Shown here: positions 56,687 through 64,000 of the stretch, one piece after another
Numbering within the stretch: the stretch's first letter is position 1
Layout: each line of letters starts with the position of its first letter
From: Rheinheimera salexigens
GTDB taxonomy: Bacteria > Pseudomonadota > Gammaproteobacteria > Enterobacterales > Alteromonadaceae
Length of the DNA stretch: 64,000 nucleotides
Assembly (NCBI RefSeq): GCF_001752395.1
Contig: NZ_MKEK01000001.1
Span: 1,859,259-1,923,258, forward strand
Direction of reading: 5' to 3'
Notes under the pieces: generated by a model
The model's input: only the letters and a program-made list of their open reading frames with translations
What the model was told of the DNA's origin: nothing
Database searches by the model: none
Made by a program: the position numbers and the translations under genes

Positions 56687-58969
56687 TTAAATTTTACACG
56701 CACCACCGGCACAATCATCCTCGGCTTCAGCTTGCATATCATCTTGGATATCTGAGGCACCATCACGTGTATTGTGATAATACAAGGTTTTCACACCCAA
56801 CTTATACGCGGTAAGTAAATCTTTTAATAATACTTTCATTGGTACTTTACCGGCGGTAAATTTGTTTGGATCATAACTGGTATTGGCTGAAATAGCCTGA
56901 TCAACAAACTTCTGCATAATAGCGACTAAGGCTAAATAACCATCATTATTCGGGATATCCCAAAGCAATTCATACTGATTTTTTAAGCGTTCATATTCTG
57001 GAACCACTTGTTTTAAAATACCATCTTTACTGGCTTTAACGCTGATATGACCACGCGGTGGCTCAATACCATTAGTGGCATTAGAAATTTGTGACGACGT
57101 TTCTGATGGCATTAATGCCGTTAACGTTGAATTACGTAAACCATGGGTGGTAATTTCAGTTCTTAACTGTTCCCAGTCAAGTAATAAAGGTTCGGCACAG
57201 ACTTTATCTAAATCTTTCTTATAGCTATCAATGGGCAAAATACCATCGGCATAAGTCGTTTCAGAAAACTTCAGACAAGGACCAAACTCTTGAGCTAATT
57301 TAGTTGATGCTTTAAGTAAATAATACTGAATAGCTTCAAACGTGCGGTGGGTTAAGCCATTAGCTGAACCGTCAGAGTATTTAACCCCATTTTTAGCTAA
57401 GTAGTAGGCATAGTTAATAACACCAACGCCTAAAGTACGCCGATTCATAGTGGCATGATAGGCCGCAGGAATAGGGTAGTCTTGGTAGTCTAATAAGCTA
57501 TCTAACGAACGTACCGCTAATTCGGCTAATTCTTCAAGCTCAGATAAATCTTCAATCGCACCTAAGTTAAAGGCTGATAAGGTACACAGTGCAATTTCGC
57601 CATCAGGGTCGTTAACGTTATTTAACGGCTTAGTAGGCAGGGCAATTTCAAGACATAAATTACTTTGTCTTACCGGCGCCACTTTAGGGTTAAATGGACT
57701 ATGGGTATTACAATGATCCACGTTTTGCAAATATATCCGGCCAGTACTGGCACGTTCTTGCATAAATAGCGTGAAGAGCTCAATGGCTTTTATACGCTTT
57801 TTACGAATACTGCTATCGGCTTCGTATTGCACATATAACTGCTCAAACTTTTCTTGGTCTTCAAAAAAGGCATCGTATAAACCGGGTACGTCAGATGGGC
57901 TAAATAAGGTAATAAAGTCATCTTTAATTAAACGGCTATACATTAAGCGGTTAAATTGCACGCCATAATCTAAGTGTCTAACTCGGTTCTCTTCTACGCC
58001 ACGGTTATTTTTTAATACCAGCAGCGATTCAACTTCTAAATGCCATAACGGATAAAATAAGGTTGCTGCACCACCGCGCACACCACCTTGTGAACAGCTT
58101 TTAACTGCCGTTTGAAAATGCTTATAAAAAGGAATACAGCCAGTATGAAACGCTTCGCCATTACGGATAGGACTGCCTAAAGCACGGATACGACCGGCAT
58201 TAATACCAATACCCGCGCGCTGGCTTACATATTTTACAATGGCACTTGAAGCGGCATTAATAGAATCTAGGCTGTCGTCACATTCAATTAAGACACAAGA
58301 GCTAAATTGACGAGTAGGAGTACGCACACCCGCCATAATTGGCGTAGGTAACGATAATTTAAACATTGAGCTGGCATCATAATAGCGGCGCACATAGTCT
58401 AAACGGGTCGCTTTAGGATAATTAGCAAATAAACAGGCGGCAACTAACATATATAAAAATTGAGCACTTTCATATATTTCACCGCTAACCCGGTTTTGTA
58501 CTAAATATTTACCTTCTAACTGTTTAACCGCAGCATAGCTAAAGTTTAAATCACGGCTGTGATCAATAAAACTATCTAATTGGGCTAACTCTGCTTCACT
58601 GTAATCTTCTAAAATATGGCTATCGTAGCGCTTGCTGTTAACCATTTTCACTACATGGGCATACAGTGCAGGCGGTTCAAATTGGCCATAGGCTTTTTTA
58701 CGTAAATGAAATACGGCTAAACGGGCAGCTAAATATTGATAATCAGGGCTTTCTTTAGAGATTAAATCTGCAGCTGATTTAATAATCGTCTCGTGAATAT
58801 CCTCTGTTTTAATACCGTCATAAAACTGAATATGTGATTTCAGTTCAACTTGAGATACCGATACATTAGATAAACCTTCCGCGGCCCAGTCAATAACCCG
58901 ATGGATTTTATCAAGGTCTAAGAGTTCACGGCGGCCGTCACGTTTTGACACGTAAAGAGATTGAGTCAT
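56687..58969 (-). CDS. nrdA: Ribonucleoside-diphosphate reductase class Ia alpha subunit
   Basis: NrdA reduces ribonucleoside diphosphates to deoxy forms. The 760-residue protein (E. coli 761) has an N-terminal ATP-cone (VSKRDGRRELLDLDKIHRVIDWA) for allosteric control and the ten-stranded barrel with the substrate-site NLCLEIALPT (active-site Cys). The partner cysteine lies in QFSSCVLIECDDSL, and the C-terminal redox pair in CAGGACKI. A 61-base gap separates it from nrdB. It is the first gene of nrdA-nrdB-yfaE, with the 370-bp region before it as promoter space. NrdR usually represses such operons; only weak NrdR-like sites are seen. Confidence 0.97.
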   Translation of the reverse strand: MTQSLYVSKRDGRRELLDLDKIHRVIDWAAEGLSNVSVSQVELKSHIQFYDGIKTEDIHETIIKSAADLISKESPDYQYLAARLAVFHLRKKAYGQFEPPALYAHVVKMVNSKRYDSHILEDYSEAELAQLDSFIDHSRDLNFSYAAVKQLEGKYLVQNRVSGEIYESAQFLYMLVAACLFANYPKATRLDYVRRYYDASSMFKLSLPTPIMAGVRTPTRQFSSCVLIECDDSLDSINAASSAIVKYVSQRAGIGINAGRIRALGSPIRNGEAFHTGCIPFYKHFQTAVKSCSQGGVRGGAATLFYPLWHLEVESLLVLKNNRGVEENRVRHLDYGVQFNRLMYSRLIKDDFITLFSPSDVPGLYDAFFEDQEKFEQLYVQYEADSSIRKKRIKAIELFTLFMQERASTGRIYLQNVDHCNTHSPFNPKVAPVRQSNLCLEIALPTKPLNNVNDPDGEIALCTLSAFNLGAIEDLSELEELAELAVRSLDSLLDYQDYPIPAAYHATMNRRTLGVGVINYAYYLAKNGVKYSDGSANGLTHRTFEAIQYYLLKASTKLAQEFGPCLKFSETTYADGILPIDSYKKDLDKVCAEPLLLDWEQLRTEITTHGLRNSTLTALMPSETSSQISNATNGIEPPRGHISVKASKDGILKQVVPEYERLKNQYELLWDIPNNDGYLALVAIMQKFVDQAISANTSYDPNKFTAGKVPMKVLLKDLLTAYKLGVKTLYYHNTRDGASDIQDDMQAEAEDDCAGGACKI

Positions 58970-59211
58970 CGCTACAGAGTTCCATTTTTAATTTAGTGGT
59001 TTAGTTTCAACCTAGGCTACAACAGCGCTGTAAGGCTAGTAAAGCAGCAGCAACTGTTGTTGTTTTACACAACATATAGGTGAATTCTAAAGAGTGATCA
59101 CAAGATAGTGTGTTCTGAGACTTAAATCAAGGCGTTCAACCTTTTATTAGAATAGTTATTTTTGTCAAGTTGGAAAGGAGTATTTTTAATAGACTAATAA
59201 GCAATGGATGC

Positions 59212-59227
59212 TTTTGCAACTGCAAAA
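59212..59227. repeat. Dyad TTTTGCA-AC-TGCAAAA
   Basis: Perfect 7-bp half-sites with a 2-bp centre lie in the nrdA-ubiG gap, 29 bp before a second, larger palindrome. It could be a transcription-factor site; the protein is unknown. Confidence 0.45.
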
Positions 59228-59256
59228 AAGCCTTGCTACTTAGCTTAATTTTGAAT

Positions 59257-59274
59257 GGTTAGTAGCTACTAACC
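59257..59274. repeat. Perfect 18-bp palindrome GGTTAGTAGCTACTAACC
   Basis: The site is self-complementary over all 18 bases and has no loop, so it is better suited to a dimeric DNA-binding protein than an RNA hairpin. It lies 66 bp past the 3' end of ubiG and about 290 bp upstream of nrdA. Confidence 0.55.
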
Positions 59275-59339
59275 CCCTTAGCTTGGTGCGGCTAAAAGCG
59301 AACACTAAGCAAGAGGGATTTATGAAAATAAATAATATT

Positions 59340-60050
59340 TTATTCTGGCTTTTTTGCCACCACGATGTAATTAACATCCACCCCGGGGCCAACTTTAAAA
59401 CTTTCAGTCAACGGATTGTAATGCAAACCCGTGGCCTCACACACTTCTAAGCCAGCTTGCTCGATATAACGCATTAAAGTGGAAGGGCGGATAAATTTAT
59501 CAAACTCATGCGTACCTTGTGGTACTAGCTTTAACACACGCTCAGCGGCAACAATGGCTAATGCCCAGGCTTTCCAGCTTTTATTTAAAGTAGAGAAAAA
59601 TAACCAACCGCCGGGTTTAACTAAATCGGCACAAGCTTGGATCACCGATAAAGGCTCTGGCACATGCTCAAGCATTTCCATACAGGTAACAATATCAAAT
59701 TGACCGGCATGTTCAGCTGCAAAACCTTCTGCTGTGCTTTGCTGATAATTTACTGCAACACCGGCTTCTAGTGCGTGTAGCTTTGCCACGCTTAAAGACT
59801 CGGCTGCCATATCAATTGCACTAACCTTAGCACCAGCTCTGGCCATGCTTTCTGCCAAAATACCGCCACCACAGCCCACATCTACGATGGTTTTACCAAA
59901 CACACCTTGCACTTGATCGCTTATATAGCTTAAACGCACTGGGTTTAATAAATGTAATGGCTTAAATTCACCTGCTGGATCCCACCAGCGCGACGCAATA
60001 TCATTAAATTTAGCAATTTCTGCTGGATCTACATTGGTATGAATGGTCAT
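59340..60050 (-). CDS. ubiG: Ubiquinone biosynthesis O-methyltransferase UbiG
   Basis: UbiG carries out both O-methylations in ubiquinone synthesis. The 236-residue protein (E. coli 240) has the start [30 protein letters not shown] motif [20 protein letters not shown], and the family segment [24 protein letters not shown] that follows the membrane-binding loop. It is divergent from gyrA across 200 bp, the same neighbour relation as ubiG-gyrA in E. coli. Confidence 0.97.
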   Translation of the reverse strand: MTIHTNVDPAEIAKFNDIASRWWDPAGEFKPLHLLNPVRLSYISDQVQGVFGKTIVDVGCGGGILAESMARAGAKVSAIDMAAESLSVAKLHALEAGVAVNYQQSTAEGFAAEHAGQFDIVTCMEMLEHVPEPLSVIQACADLVKPGGWLFFSTLNKSWKAWALAIVAAERVLKLVPQGTHEFDKFIRPSTLMRYIEQAGLEVCEATGLHYNPLTESFKVGPGVDVNYIVVAKKPE

Positions 60051-60250
60051 ATATGGCTACCTAAGGAATTTTGCCTATTATAAAGCCTTGATCTATTTCA
60101 GCAAACTATAGCATTAACTCAAGCGTTAACTAAAGCTAACACTGAAACATGGCAAGCTTAATTTTATGTGGTAGAATCACGTGTTGCCTCGCACTAGATA
60201 ATACAGATAAAAGCGAGTTATCTATCTGATTTAAGGGAAATTAGCGTTTT

Positions 60251-62992
60251 ATGACAGATCTGGCCAAAGAAATAGTTCCTATTAATATCGAAGATGAGCT
60301 AAAAAACTCCTACCTCGACTATGCAATGAGTGTCATTGTTGGCCGCGCCTTACCAGACGTAAGGGACGGGTTAAAACCGGTTCACCGTCGCGTGTTATTT
60401 GCGATGAAAGAACTGGGTAATGACTGGAATAAAGCCTATAAAAAATCTGCCCGCGTTGTGGGTGATGTTATTGGTAAATACCACCCGCACGGTGATAGCG
60501 CTGTATACGACACGATAGTGCGTATGGCACAGCCCTTTTCGTTACGCTACATGCTAGTTGATGGCCAAGGTAACTTTGGTTCTGTTGACGGCGACTCGGC
60601 AGCGGCAATGCGTTATACCGAAGTTAGGATGTCACGCATAGCGCATGAGCTACTAGCCGATCTTGATAAAGAAACCGTAGACTTTGTACCTAACTATGAT
60701 GGTACAGAAATGATCCCTGCGGTTATGCCGACCAAGATCCCTAACTTACTAATTAACGGCTCTTCAGGTATTGCGGTAGGTATGGCGACTAACATTCCGC
60801 CACACAATATCACTGAAGTAATTAATGGCTGTTTAGCCATTATCGCCAATCCTGATATTGAACTGCATGAGTTAATGCAGCATATCCCAGGCCCAGACTT
60901 CCCAACTGCCGGTATTATTAACGGCCGTAAAGGGATTGAAGAAGCCTATGCGACGGGTCGGGGTAAAGTATACATTCGCGCTAAAACCCTAATCGAAACC
61001 GATGAAAAAACCGGCCGCGAAACCATTATTGTTAACGAGATCCCATATCAAGTTAATAAAGCACGCTTAATTGAAAAAATTGCCGAGTTAGTTAAAGAGA
61101 AGCGTATAGAAGGCATCTCAGCTTTACGCGACGAGTCTGATAAAGACGGTATGCGTATTGTTATAGAACTGAAACGCGGTGAGTCATCTGAAGTAATGCT
61201 AAACCAGCTGTATCGTAATACCCAGATGCAAGCGGTGTTTGGCATAAACATGGTATCACTCGATAGAGGCCAACCAAAACTGCTTGGCTTAAAGCAAATG
61301 CTAGAGTGCTTTATTTTACACCGTCGTGAAGTGGTGACTCGTCGTACCGTTTTCGACTTACGTAAAGCCCGTGATAGAGCCCATATATTAGAAGGTTTAG
61401 CCATTGCGTTGGCTAATATCGATGAAATTATTGAGCTAATCAAAAAATCAAACAGCCCAGCTGAAGCTAAAGTAAGTTTAGTTGAGCGCGGTTGGTTGTT
61501 AGGTGATGTTAGCGCCATGTTAGAGCGCGCTGGCCAAGATGCGGCACGCCCAGAATGGTTAGAAGAACATTTTGGTATTCGTGACAATCAATATTTCTTA
61601 ACCGAACAACAAGCCCAAGCCATTCTTGATTTGCGCTTACACCGATTAACCGGTTTAGAACATGAAAAAATTCTAGACGAGTATAAGCAGCTATTAGAAC
61701 TTATTGCAGAGCTACTATTTATCCTTAATACGCCATCGCGTTTAATGGAAGTAATTTGCGAAGAATTAGAAGCCGCTAAACTGCAATACGGTGATGAGCG
61801 TCGTACTGATATTCAAGACAATATGCTTGATATCAATATGGAAGATTTAATTGCTGAAGAAGATGTAGTAGTAACCTTATCGCACCTAGGTTATGCCAAA
61901 TACCAAGCTTTATCTGATTACGAAGCGCAACGTCGCGGCGGTAAAGGTAAAGCCGCTACCACAGTAAAAGATGAAGACTTTGTTGATAAGTTACTTATCG
62001 CTAGTACGCATGACACGATTTTATGTTTCTCAAACCGTGGTCGTATGTATTGGTTAAAAGTGTATCAATTACCGTTAGCTAGTCGTACCGCACGTGGTAA
62101 GCCAATTATTAATATCTTGCCACTTGAAGACGGCGAACGCATCAACGCTATTTTACCGGTTCGTGAATACGAAGAAGGTAAGTATGTGTTTATGGCAACC
62201 GCAAACGGCACAGTTAAAAAGACTGCATTAACAGAATATTCTCGTCCGCGCTCTAACGGTATTATTGCGGTTAACCTAAATGAAGGTGACCACTTAATTG
62301 ATGTTGGCTTAACAGACGGTAGTAATGAAATTATGTTGTTCTCTGACGACGGTAAAGTAGTACGCTTTACTGAAGACAAAGTACGCAGCATGGGTCGTAC
62401 TGCAACCGGCGTACGCGGTATTCGTTTACGTGAAGGCGGATCGGTCGTATCGTTAATTATTCCTAACGGCGACTGCCCAATTTTAACAGTAACAGAAAAT
62501 GGTTACGGTAAACGTACGGCGTTAGCTGAATATCCAGCTAAAAACCGTGCCACCCAAGGTGTAGTTTCTATTAAAGTCTCTGAGCGTAATGGTTTAGTGA
62601 TAGGTGCTACTCAAGTCAGTGAACTGGACGAAATCATGATGATTTCTAACCGCGGTACCTTAGTTCGTACTCGTGTGTTAGAAGTGTCAGAAGTCGGCCG
62701 TAATACTCAGGGCGTAATCTTAATTCGCACTGCCGAACTAGAAAAAGTAGTAGGTTTAGCTCGAATTGATGAAATTCAGCTAACAGAAGCTGACTTGCTT
62801 GAAGCTGGTGCAGAGCTTGCAGAGGGCGACGTTAACGCGACTGCCATTGCAGCACCTGTAGCTGAGGCAGTTCTAGACGAAACTGACTTAGATGATACTG
62901 ATATTAATGAAGATGAAGATGAAGATGAATCAGATATCGATGATGAAATAGATGTCGATGATGTTGATGATGAAACAGAAGACCCTGCATAA
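60251..62992 (+). CDS. gyrA: DNA gyrase subunit A
   Basis: GyrA cuts and rejoins DNA during negative supercoiling. The 913-residue protein (E. coli 875) has the winged-helix catalytic domain with Tyr122 in [11 protein letters not shown]. The quinolone-resistance region [13 protein letters not shown] carries the sensitive-type residues Ser83 and Asp87 in E. coli numbering. The C-terminal DNA-wrapping beta-pinwheel contains the GyrA box QRRGGKG. The protein ends with an unusually long acidic tail of about 35 residues made mainly of Asp, Glu and Ile/Val (from about DETDLDD), which explains the extra length. The ATG follows AAGGGAAATTAGCG. A terminator follows. Confidence 0.98.
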   Translation: MTDLAKEIVPINIEDELKNSYLDYAMSVIVGRALPDVRDGLKPVHRRVLFAMKELGNDWNKAYKKSARVVGDVIGKYHPHGDSAVYDTIVRMAQPFSLRYMLVDGQGNFGSVDGDSAAAMRYTEVRMSRIAHELLADLDKETVDFVPNYDGTEMIPAVMPTKIPNLLINGSSGIAVGMATNIPPHNITEVINGCLAIIANPDIELHELMQHIPGPDFPTAGIINGRKGIEEAYATGRGKVYIRAKTLIETDEKTGRETIIVNEIPYQVNKARLIEKIAELVKEKRIEGISALRDESDKDGMRIVIELKRGESSEVMLNQLYRNTQMQAVFGINMVSLDRGQPKLLGLKQMLECFILHRREVVTRRTVFDLRKARDRAHILEGLAIALANIDEIIELIKKSNSPAEAKVSLVERGWLLGDVSAMLERAGQDAARPEWLEEHFGIRDNQYFLTEQQAQAILDLRLHRLTGLEHEKILDEYKQLLELIAELLFILNTPSRLMEVICEELEAAKLQYGDERRTDIQDNMLDINMEDLIAEEDVVVTLSHLGYAKYQALSDYEAQRRGGKGKAATTVKDEDFVDKLLIASTHDTILCFSNRGRMYWLKVYQLPLASRTARGKPIINILPLEDGERINAILPVREYEEGKYVFMATANGTVKKTALTEYSRPRSNGIIAVNLNEGDHLIDVGLTDGSNEIMLFSDDGKVVRFTEDKVRSMGRTATGVRGIRLREGGSVVSLIIPNGDCPILTVTENGYGKRTALAEYPAKNRATQGVVSIKVSERNGLVIGATQVSELDEIMMISNRGTLVRTRVLEVSEVGRNTQGVILIRTAELEKVVGLARIDEIQLTEADLLEAGAELAEGDVNATAIAAPVAEAVLDETDLDDTDINEDEDEDESDIDDEIDVDDVDDETEDPA

Positions 62993-63007
62993 TAACAGTG
63001 ACTGAAT

Positions 63008-63036
63008 AAAAACGAGCGCAATTAGCGCTCGTTTTT
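63008..63036 (+). terminator. Rho-independent terminator after gyrA
   Basis: A perfect 12-bp stem (AAAAACGAGCGC / GCGCTCGTTTTT) with a 5-nt loop and a T-rich tail. Confidence 0.92.
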
Positions 63037-63108
63037 AGTTTTAAGCACTTACAACAACAAGCTTGGCCTGTTAAATTAAATGTTATCCCTAGGAGCGAGT
63101 AATACAAG

Positions 63109-64000
63109 ATGACCAGCTTTAATTTTTGCGCCGGTCCGGCCATGTTGCCGGTAGCAGTAATGCAACAAGCACAACAAGAACTTTTAAATTGGCAGCAGCA
63201 AGGTTGCTCGGTGATGGAAATAAGTCACCGCAGTGATAGTTTTATTGCCATGGCAGCGCAAGCGGAACAAGATTTTCGCGACTTATTAACCATACCCGAT
63301 AATTATAAAGTGCTTTTTATGCATGGAGGTGGTCGTGGTCAATTTTCAGCGGTGCCTTTAAACTTGTTACAGCCAGGCCAAAGTGCTGATTATTTAATCT
63401 CAGGTGCTTGGTCAAAATCAGCCGTGGCTGAAGCTAAAAAATATGGCAACATCAACGCCCTAGATATTCGTTGTCAATCTGATCTAGGCTTACGTAGTTT
63501 AGTGGCTCCAGAAGATTGGACGTTATCAAGTGATGCTAGTTATGTACATTGCTGCCCAAATGAAACCGTCGATGGTCTAGAATTTACCTCGTTACCTACA
63601 ACAGATAAGACCATTGTTGCCGATCTATCTTCAACCATATTATCGCGGCCAATTGATATTAATCGCTACGGTGTTATCTATGCCGGTGCGCAAAAAAATA
63701 TTGGACCATCAGGACTAACACTGGCGATAGTTCGCGAAGATTTATTACCTGCAGCCAATAACACTATTCCATCGGTTTTAGATTATCGCCTCGCGGCAGA
63801 AAACGACAGCATGTATAACACGCCGCCAACTTTTGCTTGGTATCTAGCAGGTTTAGTTTTTAAATGGCTAAAACAGCAAGGTGGCGTAACCGAAATGGCA
63901 ACGCGTAACCAAGCTAAGTCTTCTTTACTTTATGATTTTATTGATAAAAGTGACTTTTACCATAATGATGTCGATCTTGCCTATCGCTCGTGGATGAATG
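63109..64000 (+). CDS. serC: Phosphoserine aminotransferase, 3' end off the window
   Basis: SerC transaminates 3-phosphohydroxypyruvate to phosphoserine and also serves pyridoxal phosphate synthesis. About 297 of the usual 362 residues are present. The start [20 protein letters not shown], the block [18 protein letters not shown], the PLP lysine in [18 protein letters not shown] and [14 protein letters not shown] all match the family. TAGGAG lies upstream of the ATG at 63109 with a slightly long spacer. The gyrA-serC order occurs in several gammaproteobacteria. The frame is open to the window edge. Confidence 0.96.
   Translation, partial: MTSFNFCAGPAMLPVAVMQQAQQELLNWQQQGCSVMEISHRSDSFIAMAAQAEQDFRDLLTIPDNYKVLFMHGGGRGQFSAVPLNLLQPGQSADYLISGAWSKSAVAEAKKYGNINALDIRCQSDLGLRSLVAPEDWTLSSDASYVHCCPNETVDGLEFTSLPTTDKTIVADLSSTILSRPIDINRYGVIYAGAQKNIGPSGLTLAIVREDLLPAANNTIPSVLDYRLAAENDSMYNTPPTFAWYLAGLVFKWLKQQGGVTEMATRNQAKSSLLYDFIDKSDFYHNDVDLAYRSWMN

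Larger units (their letters stand above)
58970..59339. other. 370-bp intergenic region between nrdA and ubiG
   Basis: No convincing gene is present. It holds the nrdA promoter region on the reverse strand and two strong dyads described separately (59212-59227 and 59257-59274). Near 59322 an ATG with GAGGGAT upstream opens a 42-codon frame that runs antisense into the ubiG 3' end; I do not call it a gene. No terminator for ubiG is obvious. Confidence 0.6.

Noticed and set aside
59067..59111. Possible NrdR box pair upstream of nrdA
   Set aside because: Two weak matches (about 59067-59082 and 59096-59111) to the ACACTATATATAGTGT-type consensus are 29 bp apart rather than the usual 31-32 bp and each has many mismatches. 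A matrix scan would be needed.
59322..59450. 42-codon open frame with a good ribosome site, antisense to the ubiG 3' end
   Set aside because: It is short, with no recognisable product, and most of its length is complementary to ubiG coding sequence; kept only as an observation.
61048..61587. 179-codon open frame antisense to gyrA
   Set aside because: It is the reverse-strand shadow of a highly conserved gene; the composition is Ser/Arg-rich and low in family-like features, and there is no ribosome site.

Overview
The window is an ordinary chromosomal stretch of a Gram-negative gammaproteobacterium. Gene content and protein similarity point to the Alteromonadales side (Rheinheimera / Alishewanella / Arsukibacterium-like), but this is recalled family resemblance, not a search. 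GC is moderate (low-to-mid 40s % by eye). Genes are densely packed, with GTG and TTG starts fairly common. I see no rRNA, tRNA, insertion sequence, prophage, integron or CRISPR array. Two genes run off the edges: ansA on the left and serC on the right.

Layout. 1-7.7 kb: ansA and sppA, fadH (2,4-dienoyl-CoA reductase), ydjA-like nitroreductase, asnS and a small 3-TM protein of unknown function. 7.7-12.9 kb: a complete biotin ring-assembly cluster, bioA diverging from bioBFCD, without bioH. 13.2-20.9 kb: htpX, yhbW-like monooxygenase, yjdM, a class V aminotransferase, a secreted tricorn-like S41 protease and a small TIGR02647-type protein. 20.9-24.8 kb: a moxR / DUF58 / TgpA-type transglutaminase operon. 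24.9-27.4 kb: a secreted subtilisin with P and PKD domains. 27.6-31.9 kb: a curli amyloid locus, csgB-csgA-csgE-csgF-csgG, with a convergent csgD-like regulator. 32-38 kb: low-molecular-weight phosphotyrosine phosphatase, class II DAHP synthase, ppsR divergent from ppsA, zapA and a small coiled-coil partner. 38-49 kb: AGCS alanine symporter, BON-domain lipoprotein, ABC exporter, Na+/H+ antiporter with RCK domain, ribA, a DUF1456 (yehS) gene and ydiJ. 49-55 kb: TonB-dependent receptor, GNAT acetyltransferase, LysE-type exporter, trhO and a TPR protein. 55-64 kb: the class Ia ribonucleotide reductase operon nrdA-nrdB-yfaE, ubiG, gyrA and the start of serC.

The most distinctive unit is the curli locus. 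Its CsgA-type subunit is 493 residues long with about 18 copies of a roughly 22-residue curlin repeat, against about five repeats in the 151-residue E. coli protein. A terminator-like hairpin lies between the subunit genes and the csgEFG secretion genes. CsgG has an altered constriction loop. A strong dyad resembling the BirA-operator layout lies upstream. The neighbouring divergent secreted protease may act in the same extracellular setting, which is inference only.

Two conserved genes, nrdB and the alanine symporter, are each interrupted by an apparent one-base loss in a poly-A/T run. Conserved reading continues in the adjacent frame in both cases. This looks more like homopolymer under-calling in the sequence than real gene death, though slippage or a genuine mutation is not excluded. 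All other housekeeping genes look intact.
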